DNA of 64,000 nucleotides, from NCBI GenBank assembly GCA_003550325.1, contig QKWP01000271.1, positions 34,492 to 98,491 on the forward strand. The letters are read 5' to 3'. How positions within the stretch are numbered: position 1 is the stretch's first letter; each line of letters begins with the position of its first letter. Below, in pieces: positions 11,481-23,792 of this stretch. Both the position numbers and the translations under genes were made by a program. The stretch is from Gigaspora rosea (lineage: Eukaryota; Glomeromycota; Glomeromycetes; Diversisporales; Gigasporaceae). Below the pieces are notes generated by a model that did no database searches, was not told where the DNA came from, and saw only the letters and a program-made list of their open reading frames with translations.

Positions 11481-12470
11481 TCTACAATTGACAAAAGTTG
11501 CTACAAAGTAAAGTCTAAATTTTACTAAGCAAATCGATTAAAATCGCATAAATAACCTTATTCAGTAGATCAAAATACACATACCATAAAATTTCATAAG
11601 TATTGGAGAAGATTTTATTAATTAACTTTTCATTTTTATGTTCGACAGAAAAATTAAAATTTTTTAAAAAAATATATTCACTCCACAATTGACAAAAGTT
11701 GCTACATAGTCTAAATTTTACTAGCAAATTGATTAAAGTCGCATAAGTAACCTTATTCAGCAGATAAATATACACTTACTATAAAATTTTCATAAATATT
11801 GGAGAATTCCTATTAATTGACTTTTGATTTTTATGTTGGCGGAAAGTTTAAAATTTTTTAAAAAAATATATTTGCCCCACAATTGACAAAGGTTGCTACA
11901 TAGTAAAGTCTAAATTTTACTAAGTAAATCAATTAAAATCGATTAAGTAACCTTATTCAGCAGGTCAAAAAACATACCATAAAATTTATAAATATTGGAG
12001 AATTTTTTATTAATTGACTTTTGATTTTTACGTTCGACGGAAAAATTAAATTTTTTAAAAAAATATATTCACCCTACAATTAACAACTGTTGCTACATAG
12101 TAAAGTCTAAATTTTACTAAGCAAATCGATTAAATCGCATAAGTAACCTTATTCAGCAGGTCAAAATACACTTATCATAAAATTTTCATAAATATTGGAG
12201 AATTTTTTATTAATTGACATTTGAATTTTACATTCGACGGAAAAATTAAATTTTTTAAAAAAATATATTCGCCCCACAATTGACAAAGGTTGCTACATAG
12301 TAAAGTCTAAATTTTACTAAGCAAATCGATTAAAATCGCATAAGTAACCTTATTCAGCAGGTCAAAATACACTTACTATAAAATTTTTATAACTATTAAA
12401 GAACTTTTTATTAATTGACTTTTGATTTTTGTGTTCGACAGAAAAATTAAAATTTTTTAAAAAAATATTT
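11481..12470. repeat. Satellite: five tandem ~197-bp units
   Basis: Units start near 11481, 11681, 11876, 12073 and 12273, each with ACAATTGACAAAGGTTGCTA, a central CTTATTCAGCAG, and an end in AAATTTTTTAAAAAAATAT. Spacing is 195-200 bp. A diverged sixth unit appears at about 17972-18720, split by a later insertion. No protein is encoded; the 11515-11775 frame merely runs across the repeat. 12471-13117 contains nothing I recognise. Confidence 0.9.
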
Positions 12471-13117
12471 GCTTCAATATTATAGGCTATTTGGACTATT
12501 TATATATATAGGATGTGATAAATGGGGACCCCCTTAGGAATTTACATGATTTACTGCACTTCTCTTAGAATAATGTTTACTATATTTTTAATTAGTGCAC
12601 CAAGATCAATTTAAATATTAGTTTTTGTATATTTTCAGTTTTTTCTTTTTTTGTATTGGAATTCTTTGTTGGACTGATCTGGAATAATTAAAATTTGCAT
12701 TCTTCGATTGGCTAGAACCCTGGGCATATAGTACAGATGTTATATGGTACGCATTTTAGCAAAACCCCAAAATTTGAGAAACAGAAAAACAATTTTTAGC
12801 AATTATTTTAGCATCCAATGGTCCAATTTGAATGAACTTTTTTTAAAATGATGCTCTTAGTGAGGCGCATCTAACAAAACAAAGTTCATTCAACTTTGAT
12901 TACTGGATCAGAAGTTATTTAGATAAATATAGTTTTATAGCTAGTTTTATTATTTTTAGCAAATTAGATCAAAATTGGCACAAATCCAGTTATGAGATGT
13001 CCAGTCCTGATTGGTTATTTCCTCTCTAGAAGTATAGGCTAAAGAAATTATTCTGTTTACCAAAACTCAGTTTGATCCTTTTTATTATTAAATTAGCTAT
13101 CAGTTATAGAACATGTT

Positions 13118-14190
13118 CTTTTGAAATAAGTTTATAATAAAAATTATAATAAAACATATAAATTTACTATAAACTTTGGGCTAAAGTTCATTCTCAGCTT
13201 AACTAATTAACTTAAAATTAAATTTTACAAACATATAGAACAAGAAAAGAAAAAATATTTGAGTTTAAAGACCATATTGAAATTTTGTTAATTTACAAAT
13301 TTTTAATTAACAATTATATATAAAAACATGCCCTGAACAACTCTACTTAGTTAACCAAAGTAGGTTACCTTGTAAAAAAAATGGATTATCTATGTGCTAA
13401 AGTTAAAATTTTTGGGTTTTCAATATAAACCTCTTTTTTTGACAAAGTAATCTGCTTTGGGCATCTAAGTAAACTTGTTTAGCAAGTAATTCTACTTGCA
13501 CTAAAAAAATTTTTTTAAAAAAATTGTTTTTTCAACTTTAACCCCATTTTTCACTTAGTAAAAGGTTTAAGAAAACATGTTTTAACATTAGTACAAGTAG
13601 AATTATCCGCTGAACAAGTTTATTTAGATGCCCAAAGCAGATTACCCTAACAAAAAAAGAGGTTTATATTGAAACCTCAAAAATTTTAACTTAGCATATA
13701 AATAACTCATTTTTCTTACAAGGTAATCTAGGATCCCAAAGAACTTTGATACAACTCAGATAATTCTAAACAAGGAAATTTTGTATAGAAATTCATCAAA
13801 CATTGCATTTTTATATAGTAAATTTTCAAATTTTGCTCTATTTTATACATCTATTTGGCTAAAATACTGCTAAAACTATACAAACTCAGATCTGAGTTGT
13901 ATCAGAGTTCTTCGGGATCCTGGTAACCTACTTTGGTCAACTAAGTAAAGTTGTTTAGGGCATGTTTTTACATTATTTTAAAATCCAAAATATTTATTTT
14001 TGGCGAAGTTACATTTTTGTTTTATACAAAATCAGCAAAATTTTAATTTGATTGTTAATTTCAATTTTTCATCTCTTCTTGTTCTATATTCCTGAAAAAT
14101 TTAATTTAAAGTTAATAAGTAAGACCAAAGAGAATCAATCTTCTAACTTATATTTATAGTAAATTTATATGTTTTTATTATTAGTTTTAC
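13118..14190. mobile_element. Long foldback element, copy 1 (interrupted)
   Basis: Two long inverted arms (about 13118-13500 and 13590-14190) surround a short loop. Outer ends carry TTTGAAATAAGTTTATAATA on the left; inner arms share GTAATCTGCTTTGGGCATCT and its complement. The right arm is interrupted by a small MITE at 13730-13921. A second, left-truncated copy lies at about 14870-15496. No open frame of note, so it is a non-autonomous element. Confidence 0.75.
13730..13921. mobile_element. 192-bp MITE nested in the foldback element, 8-bp TSD
   Basis: Ends are AGGATCCCAAAGAACTTTGA on the left and its near-perfect reverse complement on the right. The flanks are GGTAATCT (left) and GGTAACCT (right), an 8-bp target duplication with one mismatch. 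The second foldback copy near 15222 reads GTAATCTACTTTG without interruption, which is the empty-site equivalent. Confidence 0.8.
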
Positions 14191-14416
14191 TAAATTACAC
14201 CACTAGTGTTCAATACTACAATGATTTTCACCAATCAAATTTTTTAAATGCAGTGTAACTAGAGATTGTACCTGTTGGGAAAACCTCTACCGGTTACTAT
14301 TAAATTACCCGGATATCTGGATAAATTACTATTTCACACAATTGCAAGTTCTACTCAGGTACAATCACTAAGTGTAATATAAAGATCAGGTGTAATATAA
14401 AATTTTTGGAGTGGCA

Positions 14417-14712
14417 ATCAATTAATTGACAATCACTTCACTGACATAACATTTCACTGACAATTATTCACTGACAAGTTCATTTTACTAACAGTTTATT
14501 TTACTGAAGCTCATTTCACTAACAAAGTAATTCTGGTCATTGTCATTAGGGTCAGGGTAAAATTAGGTAGAATAAGGGCTAAAGTAGTGTGCTTTTTTAA
14601 AAAAAACTTGTCAGTGAAATGAACTTCATTAAAACAAACTGTCAGTAAAATGAACTTGTCAGTAAGTATTTGTCGGTGAAATGTTATGTCGGTGAAGTAA
14701 TTGTTGACAAAT
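14417..14712. mobile_element. MITE with TCACTGACA repeats in both arms
   Basis: Inverted arms are built of the 9-mer TCACTGACA spaced irregularly, with a short loop containing GGGTCAGGGTAAAATTAGG. Left arm 14417-14522, right arm 14606-14712. The outer boundary and target duplication are unclear. It separates the two foldback copies. Confidence 0.65.
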
Positions 14713-14869
14713 AATGCAAACTCAAATTATTGTTATTTTGCTATTTTTTTTTTAAAAAATACCTTCTAACTCAAAATTTTATCTATGAAACCACCTTTTT
14801 TTTTTAAAAAAAACCTCTTTGTGAAATTTTACTATATAATATGCCTTACCCTATGACTGATAAGCTAAA

Positions 14870-15496
14870 GTTAAAAATTTTTGATTTGCAATATAAAATT
14901 TTTTTTGTTAAGATAATCTGCTTTGGGCCTCTATAAACTTGTTCAGCATAAAACGCATTTTCTCAAACCTTTTACTAAGTAAAAAATGGTATTAAAGTTA
15001 GAGAAAAAATTTTTTATAAAAATAAAAATTTTTTCTTTAACTTTAATCTTAGTAAAAGGTTTGAAAAATGAATTTAAATTTTCGTAAGAGTAAAATTATA
15101 TACTAAACAAGTTTAATTAGAGGTCCAAAGCAGGTTATCTTAACAAAAAAAAAAGGTTTTATATTGCAAACCAAAAAATTTTAACTTTAGCATATAACTA
15201 ACCTATTTTTCTTACAGAGTAATCTACTTTGTCATCTAAATAAAGTTGTTTAGAGATGATTTTATATATAATTGCTAATTTAAAATTTGTAAATTTTTGT
15301 TTTTGATAAAGTTATATTTGAAATAGTGCAAAATTAACAAAATTTTGATATAATTTTTAAGCTCAAATTTTTTTTCTTGTTTTATATATTTGTAAAATTT
15401 AATTTAAGTTAATTAGCTAAGCCAAAAGGGATCTTCAACCCAAAGTTTATAGTAAATTTATATATTTTTATTATTTTTATTATAAACTTATTTCAA
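14870..15496. mobile_element. Long foldback element, copy 2 (left end missing)
   Basis: This repeats the loop and right arm of 13118-14190, including the AATCTACTTTG block and the outer TTATAAACTTATTTCAAA end. The left outer part is missing. No coding capacity was seen. Confidence 0.65.
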
Positions 15497-15796
15497 AGCA
15501 AATTTTATTAAAAACAGATTAATATTAACAAAGATATTTAAATTTTTAATTTTATTTCCAGATTTAAGATTTTCCAAAATTTTCAATATTAATGAAAATG
15601 GAAAAAATTATGGTACCTCATCCTGATTTTCACAAGTTCAAATGAAACAAGCTACTGCATACTATTGAAAGTGATAGATAACAAATAAATTTCAAAATAG
15701 TTTTTTTTATTCAAAAAGTCAAAATTTCTTTGTAGATTACTTTTTCTTATATGTTTTAAAATATATTTTGATTGTAGAAACAAATTTTAATATAGA

Positions 15797-16766
15797 ATAG
15801 TGCAAAAATGTAGATACACCAATATGGTAATAATAAAAATTTTTTAACAAGTTAATACAAGTATTTAAATTTTAATTTATTACTTTGGTTTTTAAGTTTA
15901 TTTTAATATAATTTTTATTAAGATTTTAAATTAAAAAAAATTTTACTAGAGAATAATTTTCTCAATTTCAAGATCTTTGTTATTATTTTTAATCAAAGCA
16001 ATATATTTATTATATTTCTTATATTCCTTTGCCCTAGTAAGCAATTTTCTCTAAAGATCTGTGATAGTTTTAGAGCTAACCAGTAGCTAACCTTTTCAGT
16101 AAATGCTTTGAATAATTTGTTTTGAATAGAAAGCACTAAAATGCTATCTTAAATAATACCTATAAAAAGCTACATTTTCTACTGACTTATACAATATTTT
16201 AAAACATTCACCATGCCTATAATAATATTCTAAAACATGTAAAGTTCAAAGTAACTGCTATTTTGAAAACTTTATAACCTTCTTTTTCAAGCTTTTGCTA
16301 TAGTACAGGTGTAGAAAGAGGGAGTTTGCAAATATAACCAAATTGCATATAATTTTAGCTATATTTGGATTAAATTCTTTTTTCAGGTGAGCAGGTAATT
16401 TGGATGCTATTAATTGTTTATTTTTATTCTTATATTATCTGTGCAACTATAGCCTTACCAATTTCTAGAACTGTAGCAATAAACTTGTATAGTTGCATGT
16501 GTTCTTGTTGCTTCTGGTCTTGCTGATACTCCAAAAAGTATTGGTAGGTGCTAAAAATCATTCTTTCTTTATTAAGAGTTATTGGGCTTTGGTCTCTTTT
16601 TAAATTATCCATTTTGATAAAAAAAAATAAACCTTGAATTAATATTATCAATTATACTTACCTTTTTTGTTATTTTTAGCCATATATAAATTAATTGTTG
16701 AACCTTCCATTAGTAAAAAATTTTAGATAAAGTTTTTTGTATATCTATATTTTTGCACCAGCCTAT
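15797..16766 (-). mobile_element. Tc1/mariner-like relic A
   Basis: About 970 bp bounded by inverted ends related to GTGCAAAAATGTAGATACAC. It is the opposite-orientation twin of relic B at 16998-17971. The coding remnant at 15945-16612 starts with a helix-turn-helix-like stretch (MDNLKRDQSPITLNKERM) and ends EIGKAIVAQII at a stop. Later frames are full of stops. No DDE catalytic triad is recognisable, and the length is short for a full transposase, so it may be a deletion derivative. Confidence 0.65.
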
Positions 16767-16997
16767 AATAAAATATCAAAAGATGTCTTATGAAATTAAA
16801 CTTTTGTTAGTAACTCAAAGTTTAATTGTCTTAATAAAATTTTGTATAAATAGTATTGTTAGCTTTTTTATTTATTCTTTTCTAAAAAGGAATAATTCAA
16901 CAAAAAATAAATTATAACAATAATAAAACCATTTTGCCAAAACTAAAAATGTGACTATTACCATATATTCCTAACAATAAACTACTCTAAAAATAAG

Positions 16998-17971
16998 CTA
17001 TGGGCCGGTGCAAAAACGTAGATACATGAAGATCGTTACCTAAAATTCTTTATTGATGGAAAATTTGACCATTAATTTATGTGCAACTAAAAATTACAAA
17101 AAAGGTAAGTATAATCAATAATCATAATTTAAGGGTGATTGTTTTTTTTTGATCAAAATGAATGATTTGAAAAGAGACCAAAGCCCAATAACTCTTAATA
17201 AAAAAGGATGTTTTTATCACCCGCCAATACTTTTTGGAGTATCGGCAAGGCCAGAAGCAACAAGAACACGTGCAACTACGCAAGCTTGTTACCATAGTTC
17301 TAGGAATTGGTAAGACTACAGTTGCACGAGTAATATAAGAGTGAAAATAAACAATTAACAGCACCCAAATTACCTGGCCGCCCAAAAAAAAGAACTTAAT
17401 TTGAATATTGCTGAAGTTATACGCAATTTGGTTATGTTTGCAAATTCCTCCTTTCTACACCTGTACTGTAGCAGAAACTTTGAGAAGAAGGTCATAAGTT
17501 TTTAAAATAGCAGTTACTTCGAATTTTACATGTTTTAGAATATTATTACAGGCATGGTGAACGGTTTAATATATTACATAAGTTAGCAGAAAATGTAGCT
17601 TTTCGTGACTGTTATTTGAGATAGCATTTTAGTGCTTTCTATTCGAAACAAATTATTTGAAGCATTTACTGAAAAGGTTAGCTCTAAAACTATCATGAAT
17701 CTTTGGAGAAAATCGCTCACCAGGGCAAAGGAATATAAGAAATATGAATGAATACGTTGCTTTTGTTGAAAATGATAACAAAGATCTTGAAATCGAGAAA
17801 ATCATTCCCTAGTAAAATTTTTTTTTAATTTAAAATTTTAATAAAAATTATATTAAAATAAATTTAAAAACCAAAATAATAAATTAAAATTTTAAATACT
17901 TGTATTAACTTGGTAAAAAAAATTTTTATTATCACCATATTGGTGTATCTATATTTTTGCACTGGCCTATA
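16998..17971 (+). mobile_element. Tc1/mariner-like relic B
   Basis: Ends read TATGGGCCGGTGCAAAAACG on the left and, reverse-complemented, the related TATAGGCCAGTGCAAAAATA on the right. The coding remnant at 17158-17812 begins MNDLKRDQSPITLNKK and ends with a readable tail (NEYVAFVENDNKDLEIEKII) before TAG; several frameshifts and stops lie between. Relics A and B are in opposite orientation, 230 bp apart, so this stretch can fold into a long hairpin. The minus-strand frame at 17122-17385 is a shadow of it. Confidence 0.65.
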
Positions 17972-18020
17972 CCTCCTAATTTTTTTCAAAAATAACAAAA
18001 ATTCTATTAGCAGTTGCTAC

Positions 18021-18584
18021 TAGTGTTGTTATTGGACATAGCTAATTGGACATGTCTAATTGGACATGGCTAATTGGACATGGCGAATTGAACATAAGGC
18101 TAAAATAGCTAATAAATTTCAATTAGCTTTAAAATATTTAATAAAAAATTATATTTAAAATCTATAAATATGTACTAAGCAGATTTCAAAATAACTATTG
18201 GTTCAAAAATTTTTAATTAAATTTAAAATTTTGTTTAACTTAAATATATTTTAAATTGGCTTATATTGATTTTAATTTAACAAAATTCATATAATAAATA
18301 TATATTTTTAAGTTAAATTCAACAAATTGAAAAATAGTTATGTAAAACACTTTAGCTAAATTCAAGTATATAGCGATTAAATCTAATCAAGTTTGATTTA
18401 ATATATATATGTCCAATTAGCTATAAGGGCTAGGGCTAATTGGACATATGGCTAATTAACCAATTGGACATGTGGACAACAACTAAGGTCAATTAGCTAC
18501 TTGTTCAATTAGCCATATGTCCAATTAGCCACCAGGGCTATAGCTAATCATTTTTTATTGGACTTAAGGCTAGTAACAACACTG
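18021..18584. mobile_element. hAT-type MITE with TAATTGGACATG subterminal repeats
   Basis: Ends are TAGTGTTGTTA and its complement TAACAACACTG, flanked by GTTGCTAC (18013-18020) and GTTGCTAT (18585-18592), an 8-bp target duplication with one change. Both arms carry several copies of TAATTGGACATG, inverted relative to each other. It split a diverged unit of the ~197-bp satellite (left half ending GTTGCTA, right half resuming AAGTCCAAATTTTACTAAG). Confidence 0.8.
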
Positions 18585-18712
18585 GTTGCTATATATAAAA
18601 GTCCAAATTTTACTAAGTAAATCTCAAAAGTACTATTAAATAAACTTGTTCATGATATCAAAATACACATATAATAAAAATTTATATCATTTGGACAACT
18701 TTTTATTAGTAC

Positions 18713-19085
18713 TATATTTACTCGAAATAACGCATCTGCGCATTATTTCGAGAGATGCATGTTATTTCGAGTATGCATATGAGCATTATTTTAGGGTAAA
18801 GGCTAATTTCTAAATAATTGTCTGTTATATATGTGTGATGCTTTAAAACCTTTATTTCTTAATTTTATATATAGCCTTTCCAATCTAAGTCAGATTTTTT
18901 GACTAAAAAAATTCTTATTTCCGCTTGTTATTTGAATTCGTTATTTCAGCAGATTATTAATTCAGCATTTGGAGTGTTCGTTATAGTGGGACGCACATGG
19001 GCATTATTTTGAAACCAACATGCCATTTTAAGAAAATGCAATTTTCGAAATAACGCCCATGTGCATTATTTTGAGTAAATACGGT
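18713..19085. mobile_element. MITE with TATTTACTCGAAATAACGC-type ends
   Basis: The left end has TTTACTCGAAATAACGC and the right end GCATTATTTTGAGTAAATA, with internal copies of CGAAATAACGC/GCATTATTTCG. The phrase GAGTGTTCGTTATAGTGGGA inside resembles pogo/Tigger-like termini. It is non-coding. 19086-20021 is AT-rich; it holds an imperfect hairpin at about 19372-19432 (ACTATTGGTTATAT) and nothing else I recognise. Confidence 0.6.
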
Positions 19086-20021
19086 ATGTTTTTTAATTTT
19101 TCAAAAAATTTAACAATTCAAAGATAAGGAGGCATCTATAAATAACATTATAAGTTATATCTCTATATATTAGCTCTTGACCCCTCCTAGGCTACCAGTA
19201 TATAAAGTTTACAAAATCTATATGCTTATATATAAAGTTTTACAAAAACTTGAATATCTTGTGACACAGTAATCTGATTTAGATTATTTAGATACTATTT
19301 GATTCATCTTAGTGAGATGAATTCAATAATACCAAATCATGTCATTTGGATTACTGGATCGCAAGATATTTACAAAAACTATTGGTTATATAGAATTTTA
19401 TAGGAAAAGATATAACCAATAGTATTTTGCCAATAACCTCCGATGTAGTGATCCAAATAAAATAAAATTGGCACTATTCAACTCCTCTTACTGAGACAAA
19501 TCGAATGGTACCAAAATCATTAAATCTGAACCAATGGATTTTAGACAAATTTTTCTAAAAAAATTAGATTTATTTTTGTTGACCCTATACTTATTAGAAA
19601 AAATATTATATCTTGTCTGACCCCTCTTGTATAACATTATTTAGGATGCCCCCTAACCTATCTCACATTTTTTGTATGATTTTTGGCCCCAAAAAGGTAG
19701 CTTATTTTGAAAATATACAGTATCTGAATTGATTTTAATTGCTAAAATTTAAATTTGGTCCTTTAACCAAATTTTATTCAATTTTCTAAAAAAAATATAA
19801 TCTATATCAGAGATGTCTAGAGTTCTGAATTAGTAGTATAAATATTATAATCTTAGTATAGGCATTAGTGTTGTTAATCAAAATAATTTATACATTTAGA
19901 CATTTAAACAAATTGAATTTAGACAATTTTGATTTGTTATAGTATGGGACACTTAGAAATAGAAATGTCCTATTTGAAATTTAAAATTTAATAATTTTAA
20001 AACAATATGTACACAGTATAT

Positions 20022-20328
20022 CACACTAGTGATATTCAACACCAGAAATACAAATTATAATATACAAAAAATTTTTTTGCTGTTAGGGTTAGAGTTAGAG
20101 TTTTTTTATGGTTTTAGTTAAAGTTAGTATATACCAAAATTTTTCAAGGAATTTTTTTTGTTAGAATGTGAAGATAGGTTTCTTAGACAGAATTTTTTAA
20201 TATAGACAATTTTTGAATAAAACCACATTTTTTTAAAAAATTTGGGTTATATCTAATCTTTAGATTACACAAATTTCATAAATTTTGATTGATCAAAACA
20301 TGTGTGTTGTTGAACACCAGTAGTGTGC
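20022..20328. mobile_element. MITE of the TTAGGG/AGGAATTTTTTT family, member 1
   Basis: Inverted ends CACACTAGTGATATTCAACA and its partner surround a body with GTTAGGGTTAGAGTTAGAG, then AAGGAATTTTTTTTGTTAGA and a TCTTAGACAGAATTTT block. The same body order is found at 54887-55181, 55227-55559, 58895-59236 and about 61440-61685. The remaining 20329-21205 has no gene; a pogo-like phrase (CCTTCCTAAGTGCACTC) is at 20568-20600. Confidence 0.6.
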
Positions 20329-21367
20329 TTTATCAACGTCTTTTTAAAATTATTTAAATGTTGATTTTTGATATTTTATAATTTTCTAAATTTTGATTGG
20401 CTGTATTTTTTGTAATTTGGTTGGTTACTTAAAAAGAAAGACACATTACTAAAAAATAAATGTATAAATTTATATTTTTACAACTAAAATTATATATTAA
20501 TCTTTATTAAATTATATTTTTAAATTATTATTTTGCAATTATAAATACCTATTCTTTATATAGTAAAACCTTCCTAAGTGCACTCTCCCTAAGTGCACAC
20601 CTTAGCCCAGTTCCAAGCTTGGGACTTATTAATAAGTACATACCCTCTATACTCTGTAGTGCATAGATTTTTGTAGTCCCAGACTAATATATGTACCTCT
20701 ATAAATGCACACATGTGATCAATATCAAAATTCGACCAATTAAAATACTGAATTTACCAGTTTAAAAAATTGGATTTATTGTTCTTAAAAGGCTTTGACT
20801 AACCATAAATAACTAGCTATTATTAAATACCAAACTCAAAATTTTATCTTATATAAGATCATCATGCATTTTATATAAAGGCTATGTGTTATACAAGAAA
20901 CACGTTTCTAATCCTGTTAGTGACAATCTGGTTTTAACTAGTAATTGGAACTGCCTAAAAATTTTCTTAGTGGTTTAATTGTTCAACATTTAATTTAGCC
21001 AGAATTAAGATAATATTGGCCCATAATTAACATAATTTGGCCCAGCACTATACAAAATTTTATGCAGTTAAATAGTTCTAGTCCCTAGGTTTGGCATTTC
21101 TGAATACATGTATTATCAATTATGCACATTGGTTCTTTCTTCTGATTGGCTATATATATATATTTATATTTATATTCTCTATGTCCCACCTTGCAACTTC
21201 GTTCACAAGCAGATCAGTCATATCGAATAATTGATTGCTAACAATTTATCTTGTTCATCCTTGTCAAAGAATTCTCATGGCTTAGATCAGTAAAATTTGC
21301 GTCATATTTAGTGTCTATAATTCATCAAAACTGTGTATTGACCGCACATAATATATGTATCCTGGTA

Positions 21368-21972
21368 CAGGGATAGTAAATGACTTTAAATGACCCAAAT
21401 GACTCAAATAACAAATGATCATTTATTGGTCATTTCATGACCTAAGAAGATCATTTAACTCTGTTTATTGATTATTTAATAGCTTTTAGCCATTCATAAT
21501 TGATAATTGTTCTCTGTAAAATGAAACATTGCTAGATGTATCCAATAAATATTATTATACGTGATAAATGGCTAATGACCCCAAATGACCAATAAATGAG
21601 TGGCATTTGTATTATGGCTAAATAATTAAGTCATTTACCATACCTGTTGTAAAGCAACAATCCAATTTAATCATATCAGGCATAAAGTGATTAAGAAATA
21701 ACACTATAATAATTTACTGATTACAAAATTACATAAATCATTTTACAAATGACATGGCAATTAATAATCGACATGATTGGTAGGATGTTAACTATATGTA
21801 AAATGACCTAATGACCAAATACCCTCGGTCATTTGGAAATTACTGTAGTCATTTGGTCACGAGTCATTTCCAAATGACCCAAAATTTGAATGCCCTCAAA
21901 TGACCGGTCATTTTGAGGCCATTTGAGGTCATTTGAAAAATTGGCAAATGACCAGGTCATTTACCATCCCTA
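21368..21972. mobile_element. hAT-type MITE with AAATGACC subterminal repeats
   Basis: It begins CAGGGATAGTAAATGAC and ends GTCATTTACCATCCCTA, with many AAATGACC/GGTCATTT motifs in the arms. Flanks are TCCTGGTA and CCCTGGTG (diverged 8-bp duplication). Copy 3 of the triplication reads GATCCTGGTGTGCTGC at the equivalent place (about 45031-45046) without an insertion. Confidence 0.8.
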
Positions 21973-22877
21973 CCCTGGTGCGCTGCAAACAAATAGCTCC
22001 AACCATATAAATAATTTTCTTTCATATTAAACATAGTACACATTAAAACTCAATATATGAATTTAAAAATTTTACCGTCTATAATTTTAAAACCTATGTG
22101 CACAAATTGCTTATATTGTTAATATTTAAAGAGGGCAATTTTTTTAATGTGCCTTCCAACATTACTATTAGACACTGCATCCTATCTCTTTTCCATTTAC
22201 TGTAATGAATAAAATCAATATTGGGCCAGACCTTTACTTTTAAGCCTCCGACACCACGATAAGAGCCTCACAATATTTCTGAGCAGTTTAGCGCTCGTAG
22301 ATTGCGATATGGATAATTCGCAGAAAAGATTTCATAGTTAATTACGTATGTGATGTTCTAGATTTTATTGGGCACACACTTTGCTATTTTTTATTTATCT
22401 AGATACTAAAAATTTTGATGTTCCATCCAGGAACGGTGAATACTTCCATTAAGATAAAAATGGAATTAAATGATAAACGGAATTTTCGCTATGTTATCGG
22501 AAGTAATAGATTTAGCAAAATGATGCTAATTTTGTGTAATTAATGTGCTGATAACCAATCACAATTATATCATAATCGTAATAAATTAATTATCTTTATA
22601 TTATAATTTATGCAATTGATATGCAATATTATGATTAGTATTGCAATATAAAGTCTTTAGTGATACTTGTATAAACAAATAATTTTATTTTCAATAAACT
22701 TGTAAATGCCACATCCTTCTACCGTTACAGTTTTTTCTCGCGCAAGAGAATTTCCTAAAGATTTATTTGCCGAAAAATGGAAATTTATGTGCAAATTTTG
22801 TGGCCATAGTGTTAATTTTTATACAAAAAAAAAAAAAAAAAAATACAATTTCGGCTCATATAAATTTCTAAAAACAT

Positions 22878-23792
22878 CCCTATAAAACAAGTGGCCCGGG
22901 GGCAGTGTTGTACATTTTCACTGTCCCAGCCTTTTTTTGCCATGTCCCAACGTCCCAACGTCCCAGTGTCCCAAGTGTCCCAACTATGTCCCAAGTTTTA
23001 ATAATTAATAAATTAATTTAAAAAAATATATGATTATATATTTTATTAGATGCTGAACACATTTTTAACAAAATTAAATAAGATTATCTTAATAAAATTT
23101 TAAGTAATTTCAATTTATAAAATTGTCCCAAAATGTCCCAAAATGTCCCAACTTATGTCCCAACTGTCCCATGTAAAACACTGGCCCGGGGTGTGGTACG
23201 GGTTGGTGTCGGGAATACACGAAAATGGCACGGTCGGAGTGATACGTACAGGCACGTTGACAGTAAAAAGCGGTACGGAAATTACGACAGGAGGTGGCAC
23301 GTTATGTCACGCCATACGTAATGGTACATTCATTTTTCACGGAATGAGGTGGTACGTGTTGGCTCGTTTCACGAAGAGCGAAAGATCAATATACGATTTT
23401 TTTTTAAAAATGCGATATCTCATAATTTCGCCAATGAAACTGCTATGGGTGTCTTAACAAAAAAAACTCCTTACAAAATTTTGATACATGTGCAGTTAGT
23501 TTGCTCATATTATATTGATTGTTGATATAATCTACTTGTATGCAATTTTTTTTATCACAGTGGTATAGCACGTTAATTCACGTTAATTACCCGTGCCAAA
23601 ACCGTGCTATTTGGACTAGTAAAGTGTTGCAAAATCCGAGTCATTAACTGTCCAATTAGTACGGGTATACGGTTCAACACGGGACAAAAATCCAAGCCTC
23701 TTACGTACAAAATCCGGATTTAATCCGTGCCATCAAAACCCGTGCTATTCCGCCGCTAACCTGTACCTTTACGGTACATTTTTCTTGTAGGG
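22878..23792. mobile_element. MITE inside the hAT zinc finger (copies 1 and 3 only)
   Basis: Ends are CCCTATAAAACAAG and the complement of CTTGTAGGG, flanked by CAT on both sides (3-bp duplication). The interior is rich in GGTACG/GGCACG motifs and their complements. Copy 2 reads AAAAACATAATCATAATAAA straight through, so the insertion predates the split of copies 1 and 3 but not that of copy 2. It carries a nested MITE at 22902-23183. Two short open frames at 23133-23457 are by-products. Confidence 0.75.
22902..23183. mobile_element. hAT-type MITE with TGTCCCA repeats, perfect 8-bp TSD
   Basis: It begins GCAGTGTTGTACATTTTC and ends CATGTAAAACACTG. GCCCGGGG is duplicated at 22894-22901 and 23184-23191. 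Both arms are made of TGTCCCA units. The equivalent site in copy 3 (46365-46378) has no insertion, so this one arrived after the duplication. Confidence 0.9.
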
